NCBI GenBank assembly: GCA_017998575.1
Contig: JAGOCV010000017.1
Location: 1-23,595 of the forward strand
Reading direction: 5' to 3'
Length of the DNA: 23,595 nucleotides
DNA from: Burkholderiaceae bacterium
GTDB taxonomy: Bacteria > Pseudomonadota > Gammaproteobacteria > Burkholderiales > Burkholderiaceae
Both the position numbers and the translations under genes were made by a program. How positions within the stretch are numbered: position 1 is the stretch's first letter; the number at the start of each line of letters is the position of its first letter. This document shows, piece by piece, positions 18,411 to 23,595 of the stretch. The notes below the pieces were generated by a model. That model was not told the DNA's origin. It searched no databases and saw nothing but the letters and a program-made list of their open reading frames with translations.

Positions 18411-18485
18411 GTTCGGAAACTCGCGTTCGCGGTCGAGCCCGCCGCGCCACCATGAAGGCCGATAGCCGCCGGCGCGTTCAGCAGG
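18411..18485 (-). pseudogene. Frameshifted fragment of a TAXI-family gene
   Basis: Bases 18411-18485 align with 20400-20474 inside the intact TAXI gene at roughly 63 of 75 positions, counted by eye, with a one-base gap. On the minus strand the fragment reads AAIGLHGG, then after the frameshift GLDREREFPN, against AAIGLHGGAGWFNRAREFPN in the intact protein. It covers only about residues 305-332 of the family, starts at the end of the GST gene and stops abruptly at 18411. It has no start and cannot be functional. It is a remnant of a second TAXI copy, not a repeat of the intact gene next to it, since the two have diverged. Confidence 0.75.
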
Positions 18486-19206
18486 TGGGTCCGAGGTCGC
18501 GCGTGCCCGGGTAGTAGGTGATGGCGAACGTCGGGCGTGCCTGCAGGCGCCGGTACCAGTCGGTCACGCGGGGCAGATCTTTCCACTGGCCTTGCAGCGA
18601 CAGGTCTTCCATCCGCACGATGCTGGGCATGACGCTGATGTCGGCCAGCGTGAACATGTCGTTGGCGATCCATTGCGTTTTCTCCAGCGCGCGCTCCATG
18701 CGCTCGAGCGTGTCGCGCAGGCGCTGGATGGCGGCATCGACCTCGGCCTGCGGAAAGCCGCTGCGTCCCATCTTCAGGTAGAAGTCGCGGCGCACGGGCA
18801 GGCGCATGGCGTGCTCGCGGAATTCCTCGTCGGTGTAGTTGGCGTACTTCTGCACGAAGTAGGCGTTGAACGAGGGATAGCGGATGGAGGGCGTCGGCAC
18901 CTCGTCGATGAACTGGCGCCAGGCACGCATGTGAGCGAGTTCCACCTTGTTGGCCGGCCGCAGCGGCCGCTCGGGGAACACGTCTTCCAGGTATTCGTTG
19001 ATCACCGACGAATCGACCACCACGCCGCCATCGTGCACGAGCGTGGGAACCACCCCGTTGGGGTTGAGCTTCAGGTACTCGGGTTTGAGCTGGTCGAAGT
19101 TGCTGAAGACCAGGCGGCGGTCCACCCAGTCGATCTGCTTTTCGGCCAGGGCCATGCGCACCTTCTGGCTGCAGGTGGAAATCGGGGCGTTGTAGAGCTC
19201 GAGCAT
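18478..19206 (-). CDS. Glutathione S-transferase family protein
   Basis: This 242-residue protein has the two-domain GST layout. Residues about 1-80 form the thioredoxin-like domain, with MLELYNAPISTCSQKVRMAL at the start, NPNGVVPTLVHDG carrying the cis-proline that contacts glutathione, and DSSVINEYLEDVFP supplying the gamma-glutamyl-binding acidic/serine pair. The helical C-terminal domain contains FTLADISVMPSI, the usual N-capping box region. It conjugates or reduces small electrophiles with glutathione; the substrate class is not evident. The start at 19206 is supported by GGAGA on the minus strand at 19218-19214. It lies 29 bases behind a TetR-family gene on the same strand and is probably controlled by it. 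The stop abuts a TAXI gene fragment. Confidence 0.88.
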   Translation of the reverse strand: MLELYNAPISTCSQKVRMALAEKQIDWVDRRLVFSNFDQLKPEYLKLNPNGVVPTLVHDGGVVVDSSVINEYLEDVFPERPLRPANKVELAHMRAWRQFIDEVPTPSIRYPSFNAYFVQKYANYTDEEFREHAMRLPVRRDFYLKMGRSGFPQAEVDAAIQRLRDTLERMERALEKTQWIANDMFTLADISVMPSIVRMEDLSLQGQWKDLPRVTDWYRRLQARPTFAITYYPGTRDLGPTC

Positions 19207-19235
19207 CGGTTTGTCTCCAGTGGGTTGTCGTGCAA

Positions 19236-19922
19236 TCAGGTCGGGCGCGTCGATCGCGGCAGGCGGTCCGGCGCACGCAGTGCCTGCGCCAGGAACCGCA
19301 CCAGCTCGTCCATTTCGCGATGGCGGCACGCCCGCGCGTCTTCGCCCGGCTGGTGCACCGGGAAGCGGTGCGGCTGGGTCAGCGTGTGCAGCAGTGCGCC
19401 GAGGATGAACTGGAAGTTCCAGGCGAGCGCGTCGGACGAAAGATGGGGCGCCACCGTGGCCAGCAGACGCATGAAGTGGCGGGCCACGACGTCGTAGTGC
19501 GCAGCCAGGATGTCGCTCGGCACATCGGTGCGCTCTGCGCTGATGTCGTTCTGGATGCGCAGGAACCGGATGCCCGACGGTGTGTCCAGAAGCTCGTAGG
19601 TGGGCTCGATGAAAGCCCGCAGGACGGCTTCGGCCGAAGGTGGCCGCCCGGCCTGCTCCAGCAGCGCGAAGCGCTCGGTGCGTTTGCGGTTGAGTGCTGC
19701 CGCGCCGCGTTCGAGGATGGCCGTCAGCAGGCTCTCCTTGGTGCCGAAGTGATACGTGACAGCACCCAGGTTGGTGCCCGATGCGGACGTGATGTCACGG
19801 ATCGACGCGCCGTTGTAGCCATGCCTGGCAAACAGGTCCTCGGCGACGTCGAGGATGAGCGTGGCGGTGTCAGCGGTCGGCGCAGGGCTGGACTGGACGG
19901 ACGGTGTACCTGCAGTTTTCAT
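19236..19922 (-). CDS. TetR/AcrR family transcriptional regulator
   Basis: This 228-residue protein has a TetR-type DNA-binding domain at about residues 22-70: TLILDVAEDLFARHGYNGASIRDI followed by GTNLGAVTYHFGTKESLLTAIL, with the conserved Y-H-F-G-T-K-E-S-L at the end of the recognition helix. The helical C-terminal part binds an unknown ligand and mediates dimerisation. It is followed 29 bases later by the GST gene, so an autoregulated regulator-GST operon responding to an electrophile is likely (inference). The first 20 residues are Pro/Thr/Ser-rich and precede the domain. The start at 19922 lies almost on a perfect palindrome that could be its operator. Confidence 0.9.
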   Translation of the reverse strand: MKTAGTPSVQSSPAPTADTATLILDVAEDLFARHGYNGASIRDITSASGTNLGAVTYHFGTKESLLTAILERGAAALNRKRTERFALLEQAGRPPSAEAVLRAFIEPTYELLDTPSGIRFLRIQNDISAERTDVPSDILAAHYDVVARHFMRLLATVAPHLSSDALAWNFQFILGALLHTLTQPHRFPVHQPGEDARACRHREMDELVRFLAQALRAPDRLPRSTRPT

Positions 19923-19923
19923 A

Positions 19924-19933
19924 CATACGTATG
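19924..19933. promoter_or_regulatory. Palindrome CATACGTATG, candidate TetR operator
   Basis: A perfect 10-base palindrome lies 1 base upstream of the tetR start codon, inside an AT-rich stretch (about 19920-19942) that stands out in this GC-rich region and may include the promoter. Location and symmetry fit an autoregulatory operator that blocks transcription or initiation. The known TetR-family operators are usually longer, so this may be only its core. Confidence 0.45.
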
Positions 19934-19958
19934 ATATTTATGCAGAACACAGCGGGGC

Positions 19959-19975
19959 ACCGCGTTTACCGCGGT
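19959..19975. terminator. Short hairpin downstream of the TAXI gene
   Basis: ACCGCG (19959-19964) and CGCGGT (19970-19975) form a perfect 6-bp stem with a 5-base loop, 25 bases after the TAXI stop and 36 bases before the tetR start on the minus strand. No U-run follows in that direction, so it is at best a weak or factor-dependent terminator. Confidence 0.25.
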
Positions 19976-20000
19976 CCTGGCGGGATGGGATCGCCGCTCG

Positions 20001-21395
20001 CTAGCCGCGCAGCTTGCTGCGCACCATGCCGATGTTCTGCCGCAGCGCATACAACTCGTCGGCATACGACAGCGGCACGTTGATGCGCTCCACCTTGCGC
20101 TCCAGCGTGTCGAGCTGCCCGGCCAGCTCGGGCGCCGAGCCCGGTTCGCGTTCGAACCGGCCTTCGATCTCGCGCAACTGCGCATACCAGCGGAACACAC
20201 GCGAGCGGATGCGCAACTGGTAGAGCGGCGGCACGATGCGGCTGGCCGGCAGCAGCACGGCGATGATGATGCCCAGTGCCAGCCACATGCGTTCGACCAG
20301 GTTGGCCATCCAGAACGGCAGGTAGCGCTGCATCACGGGCGGGCCGTCGCGCATGGCGCGCTCGGCTTCGCGCGAGAGCGGGTACTGCGCCTGCACTGCG
20401 TTCGGGAACTCGCGTGCGCGGTTGAACCAGCCTGCGCCACCGTGCAGGCCGATAGCCGCCTGCGCGAACAGCTGCAGCAGGGCGGGGTGCGTGTCTTCGC
20501 GCGCCAGCAGCGCGGTGGTGGATGCCACCAGGCGCACGTCGCGCGGCGGCACGTCGGTGGCCAGGTCGACCACGCCGCGCGGCAGCACCACGGGCGAGAG
20601 GAAGGGCAGGCGGCGCGAATACGCCTCGCTCTGCACGAAGTCCATCAGGCCCACGCCGGGCGTGCGCAGCAGCATCTGCACCATCAGCGACTCGGGTGCC
20701 GACGCGAACACCAGCACGTCGATGTCGCCGCCGAGGAAGCCCACCGTGGCCGGCGTCTGCGCCAGCGTGGAGAGCCGCAGCGTCTTCACGTCGATCTGGT
20801 TGAGCTCGAACAGCTGGCGCATCAGCGCCGGCACGCCGCTGCCTTCGGTGCCCACATTCACGCGCAGGCCGGCGAGCTGGCCAGGGCGCGAGAGCGTGCC
20901 GCCGTCCTCGTCGGCGGGTGGCGTGGCGGCCGCCGCCTTGCGCAACCGCTCCACCGCGGCCTCCTGATAGAACACCCATACCGGCTCGACGAACAGGCTG
21001 CCCAGCGACTGCAGGCCGGTGTCGTTGGGCACCACGCTGCCGTCCACGCTGGGCGCGCCCGCGCCGGGGCCCAGCGTGGCGTCGGCCGTGCCGCCCTGCA
21101 CGAAGGCGAGATCGACGCTGCCCTCGTGCAACAGGCGCAGGTTGTGCGCCGAGCCTTCGGTCTCCACCAGATGCACCGTGATGCCGTTGGCCGCCAGCGC
21201 CTTCGCATAGCGCTTGCCGAACTCGTCATAGGCGCTCTGCGCCGGGCCGGTGGCCAGCGTCACGCGGCGCGGCGGCGTGGGGTCGAGCCACCAGTAGGTG
21301 AGTGCCAGCAGCGCAATGGCCAGCAGGATGAACGGCCCGGCCGAGACCAGCAGGTCGCGGATGGAGAGCAGGGTGGACTGGATGGCGCGGGGCAT
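20001..21395 (-). CDS. Membrane-anchored TAXI-family solute-binding protein (NMT1/TRAP-associated)
   Basis: This 464-residue protein belongs to the TAXI group of TRAP-type solute-binding proteins. A membrane anchor at about residues 17-36 (PFILLAIALLALTYWWL) leads into the binding domain: VTLATGPAQSAYDEFGKRYAKAL, VETEGSAHNLRLL, then GSVDLAFVQGGTAD and LRVNVGTEGSGVPALMRQL. A second membrane segment at about 367-387 (WLALGIIIAVLLP) is followed by a charged helical cytoplasmic tail (YAQLREIEGRFER). Ordinary TAXI proteins are soluble and partner a fused TRAP permease; no permease is adjacent here. This two-anchor form recurs in betaproteobacteria and may act as a sensor or a scaffold, which is a guess. 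The start at 21395 is the first Met before the anchor. A diverged fragment of a paralogue lies at 18411-18485. Confidence 0.85.
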   Translation of the reverse strand: MPRAIQSTLLSIRDLLVSAGPFILLAIALLALTYWWLDPTPPRRVTLATGPAQSAYDEFGKRYAKALAANGITVHLVETEGSAHNLRLLHEGSVDLAFVQGGTADATLGPGAGAPSVDGSVVPNDTGLQSLGSLFVEPVWVFYQEAAVERLRKAAAATPPADEDGGTLSRPGQLAGLRVNVGTEGSGVPALMRQLFELNQIDVKTLRLSTLAQTPATVGFLGGDIDVLVFASAPESLMVQMLLRTPGVGLMDFVQSEAYSRRLPFLSPVVLPRGVVDLATDVPPRDVRLVASTTALLAREDTHPALLQLFAQAAIGLHGGAGWFNRAREFPNAVQAQYPLSREAERAMRDGPPVMQRYLPFWMANLVERMWLALGIIIAVLLPASRIVPPLYQLRIRSRVFRWYAQLREIEGRFEREPGSAPELAGQLDTLERKVERINVPLSYADELYALRQNIGMVRSKLRG

Positions 21396-21516
21396 GGGGT
21401 GGGTGGATTCTGCGCCAAGTGCACGGTTGCACGGATCGGCTTCGTCTGCGCTGCGGCGGCTTCGTGCACATGCCGTTGCATGTGCACAGGCGTCGCAATG
21501 CATCCGGGGCGGATCG

Positions 21517-22533
21517 CTAGGCCGAACCCGCTTCGAGTGGGTCACGCAGTCCTGGCAGCACGAGCCCGGGCATTCGTACGCTCTCCGCCGTGCGCACGGC
21601 ATTCACCACCGCGCGCGCCACGGCCTCGGCCGCCATCACCGACAGCACCATCATCCCCGGCGATGCCGTCGCGCGGCCCGTGCCCAGCGCGAACAGCGTG
21701 TCGCCGTCCGACAGCGTGTGCACCGGGTTGATGGCGCGCGCCAGCCCGTCGTGGCCGACTTGCGCCAGGCGCTGCGCCTGCGCCTTGGAGAGCGCGGCGT
21801 CGGTGGCGATGACACCGATGGTGGTGTTGGTGCCCGCCAGCAGCGGTTGCGGTGCCCGGCCCGCGAGCAGGGCGCGGCGCGTGTCGAGCAGGGTGCGGCC
21901 GTCGTCGGCCCGCGCGCCGGCGATGGGCTGGGCGGTGTCGGGGTCGATCACGTCGCCCAGCGCATTGCAGGCGATGAGCGCGCCCACGGTCACGCCGCCC
22001 ACGGTGACCGATGCCGTGCCGATGCCGCCCTTCATCGCGCGCGCGATGCCGAAGAGTTTGCCCACCGCCGCGCCCGTACCCGCGCCCACGCTGCCCTGCG
22101 CGGGCGGCGTGCCGGCAGCGGCCTGGCAGGCGGCATAGCCTGCGGCGGCATCGGGGCGGATGGTGGCGTCGCCCACCAGCAGATCGAACAGCACGGCCGC
22201 GGGCACGATGGGCACGCGGCCCACGCGCACGTCCAGGCCGATGCCGTGCTCTTCGAGCCAGCGCATGGCGCCCGAGGCGGCGTCCAGCCCCCAGGCGCTG
22301 CCGCCGGCCAGCATTACGGCGTGCACCCGATCGACCAGATTGGCGGGGGCCAGCAGGTCGGTCTCGCGCGTGCCGGGCGCGGCGCCGCGCACGTCCACGC
22401 CGCCCACGGCGCCCTCGCGCGCGAGCACCACGCTGCAGCCCGTGGGGCGGCGCGTGTCGGTGAAATGGCCGACCTCGATGCCGGCCACGTCGGTGATGGA
22501 GCCGGGATAGGCCGGCGCAAGAGGCGATGTCAT
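21517..22533 (-). CDS. P1 family peptidase (DmpA/NylC-type self-processing N-terminal nucleophile hydrolase)
   Basis: This 338-residue protein matches peptidase family S58/P1, which includes the aminopeptidase DmpA, beta-peptidyl aminopeptidases and the nylon-oligomer hydrolase NylC. It starts with ITDVAGIEVGHFTDTRRPTGCSVVL, followed by LLAPANLVDRVHAVMLAGGSAWGLDAASG, both strong family signatures. SVGAGTGAAVGKLFG and MKGGIGTASV follow. The autoproteolysis site is most likely N236-T237 in LLAGTNTTIGVIATDA, giving an alpha chain of about 236 residues and a beta chain with Thr237 as nucleophile; the Asn-Thr pair is closer to NylC than to DmpA, which cleaves before Ser. No signal peptide is visible, so it is probably cytoplasmic. 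The physiological substrate is unknown. Confidence 0.88.
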   Translation of the reverse strand: MTSPLAPAYPGSITDVAGIEVGHFTDTRRPTGCSVVLAREGAVGGVDVRGAAPGTRETDLLAPANLVDRVHAVMLAGGSAWGLDAASGAMRWLEEHGIGLDVRVGRVPIVPAAVLFDLLVGDATIRPDAAAGYAACQAAAGTPPAQGSVGAGTGAAVGKLFGIARAMKGGIGTASVTVGGVTVGALIACNALGDVIDPDTAQPIAGARADDGRTLLDTRRALLAGRAPQPLLAGTNTTIGVIATDAALSKAQAQRLAQVGHDGLARAINPVHTLSDGDTLFALGTGRATASPGMMVLSVMAAEAVARAVVNAVRTAESVRMPGLVLPGLRDPLEAGSA

Positions 22534-22649
22534 GCCGCGAGGATAGCCGCCGCGGACCGGCCGGCCCGGACCGCACGCATGGGTCCATGACCCACCCGGC
22601 CCCGTCCAGCCGCACGTGTGCCAGAACAAGACCTTGAAGGGGATAGGAC

Positions 22650-23048
22650 TCAGGGCCGCTCGCGCTCCAGCGCCGTGACGACGATCGCACCCTGGCGCAG
22701 CTCGGCGCGGAAGCGCACTTTGTCGCCCACGGCCAGTTGATCGAGCAGGGCCGGGTCGTCCACCTGGAACACCATGGTCATGGGCGGCATCTCCAGGTTC
22801 TGGATCACGCCGTGGCGCAGCGTGAGCTTGCGCGCCTGCAGGTCGACCTTGCGCACCTCGCCGTGGGTGAGCGGCGTGGCCGCTGCGGCAGGTGTGTCGG
22901 GTGCCGGTGGCGCCGGCTCTGCAGTCGGACTGCCGTGACCTGCGTGGTCACCGTGCCCGGCGTGCTGCGCGAGCGATGGCGTGGCGGCGAGCGAGAGAGC
23001 GATGACCAGCGCGGCGGCCGGGGCATGAAGGCGGGTGGTGGAAGTCAT
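22650..23048 (-). CDS. CusF-like periplasmic copper-binding protein
   Basis: This 132-residue protein has a Sec signal peptide (about 1-27, hydrophobic core AAALVIALSLA, cleavage near SLA-QH). A His-rich mature N-terminus follows (HAGHGDHAGHG), then a Pro/Ala linker and a CusF-type OB-fold domain at about 62-130. In E. coli CusF the copper ligands are His36, Met47 and Met49 with Trp44 capping. The same spacing here gives His79, Met87, Met90 and Met92 in HGVIQNLEMPPMTM, so the capping tryptophan is replaced by methionine. CusF delivers Cu(I)/Ag(I) to the CusCBA efflux pump in the periplasm; no pump genes are in the window. GGAGA at 23062-23058 supports the start. It lies 50 bases after the DUF411 gene and probably shares its transcript. 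Confidence 0.88.
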   Translation of the reverse strand: MTSTTRLHAPAAALVIALSLAATPSLAQHAGHGDHAGHGSPTAEPAPPAPDTPAAAATPLTHGEVRKVDLQARKLTLRHGVIQNLEMPPMTMVFQVDDPALLDQLAVGDKVRFRAELRQGAIVVTALERERP

Positions 23049-23098
23049 GGGTCGGGTTCTCCGGATGCGGGTGTCTGGCGAAGGCAACGCGGTATGCC

Positions 23099-23584
23099 TC
23101 ACGGATAGCTCTGGTAGGGCCGTGTCGTTCCATCCACGGCGACCAGCAGCACGTCGTAGCGATCGCGCTGGTTGCCGTAGGCCGGGCCGTCCATGCCCGG
23201 CGAGCCGATGGGCATGCCGGGCACGGCCAGCCCGAGGGCGCGCGGCTTCTCGCGCAGCAGGCGCTGGATCTCGCGCGCGGGCACATGCCCCTCGACCGCG
23301 TAGCCGCCCACCAGGCCGGTGTGGCACGAGGCGAGCTTGTCGGGCAGGCCGAAGCGTCGGCGCGCGGCGTTGTTGCCGGTGTCGTGCACCGTGACCTCGA
23401 AGCCGTGCGCGCGCAGGTGATCAATCCAGTCGCCGCAGCAGCCGCAGGTGGGGCTCTTCCAGACTTCGACGCGTGGCGTGGCCGCGTGCGCCGGGATGAC
23501 GGGCATGAGCGCGAGCACGATTCCGGCGCGCAGCAACGTGCGGCGTGGGGCGGAGGGTGCGATGGGATGGGTGTCGTGTTGCAT
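23099..23584 (-). CDS. DUF411 family (CopG-like) exported metal-binding protein
   Basis: This 161-residue protein belongs to DUF411, small thioredoxin-like periplasmic proteins encoded in copper-resistance loci and sometimes called CopG. The N-terminus has a paired arginine and hydrophobic core (PRRTLLRAGIVLALMPVIPAHA), an export signal with Tat-like character, cleaved near AHA-AT. The mature protein begins VEVWKSPTCGCCGDWIDHL, with Cys47, Cys49 and Cys50 as the CxCC metal/redox motif; SCHTGLVGGYAVEGHVP (Cys87, His88, His100) is the second conserved block. Family members bind copper and are proposed to change its oxidation state. The gene is complete, starting 12 bases inside the right edge, so its promoter and probable upstream cop/cus genes are outside the window. 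The CusF-like gene follows. Confidence 0.9.
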   Translation of the reverse strand: MQHDTHPIAPSAPRRTLLRAGIVLALMPVIPAHAATPRVEVWKSPTCGCCGDWIDHLRAHGFEVTVHDTGNNAARRRFGLPDKLASCHTGLVGGYAVEGHVPAREIQRLLREKPRALGLAVPGMPIGSPGMDGPAYGNQRDRYDVLLVAVDGTTRPYQSYP

Positions 23585-23595
23585 GGTGCGTGTTC

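Noticed and set aside
17517..18455. Plus-strand open frame across the effector region
   Set aside because: The minus-strand product has cyclase-like motifs and a PIP box; the plus frame shows no recognisable domain and would end in the TAXI remnant.

Overview
High-GC window (by-eye counts of 60-base samples reach about 75% G+C in the secretion genes), typical of a betaproteobacterium. A Burkholderiales-style type VI secretion (T6SS) gene order, a DUF1631 protein, a stand-alone TAXI protein and a perfect HrpX/HrpB-type PIP box together point to a plant-associated Comamonadaceae, most likely Acidovorax/Paracidovorax. The genus is an inference from gene content.

Region 1 (1-9993, plus strand): the distal part of a T6SS operon. 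It runs tssM (5' end outside the window), tagF, an FHA/TagK-like accessory gene, tssE, tssF, tssG and tssA. Genes overlap or are closely packed. TssM is the inner-membrane complex. TssE, TssF and TssG are baseplate wedge parts, and TssA coordinates baseplate and tail assembly. TagF and the FHA-like protein are probable post-translational control or accessory factors. A 60-bp-period tandem repeat sits exactly at the tssF/tssG junction and adds 40 in-frame residues to TssG.

Region 2 (10011-12303, minus strand): a tight three-gene operon. It encodes a YqcI/YcgG-family protein (the family of heme-dependent guanidine N-hydroxylases), a small cupin and a YjeH-like amino-acid permease, and may be a small metabolite-making or detoxifying unit. 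It converges on tssA and diverges from ettA.

Region 3 (12588-16877, plus strand): housekeeping genes, the ABC-F translation factor ettA and a large DUF1631 protein with glycine-rich linkers.

Region 4 (about 16900-18485, minus strand): a lower-GC insert carrying one gene. It encodes a 433-residue protein with a Ser/Pro/Thr-rich N-terminus, preceded by a PIP box. I read it as a probable type III effector. Its residue pattern (K-x6-KS, DxD, QHGxxxN, FP...G) resembles the CyaA/ExoY/edema-factor nucleotidyl cyclase fold. Its upstream edge abuts a frameshifted fragment of a TAXI gene, a paralogue of the intact TAXI gene at 20001-21395.

Region 5 (18478-23584, minus strand): a glutathione S-transferase gene behind its TetR-family regulator, an orphan TAXI-family protein, a P1-family (DmpA/NylC-type) self-processing hydrolase, and a copper pair (DUF411 protein then CusF-like protein). 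No tRNA, rRNA, CRISPR array or insertion sequence was seen.
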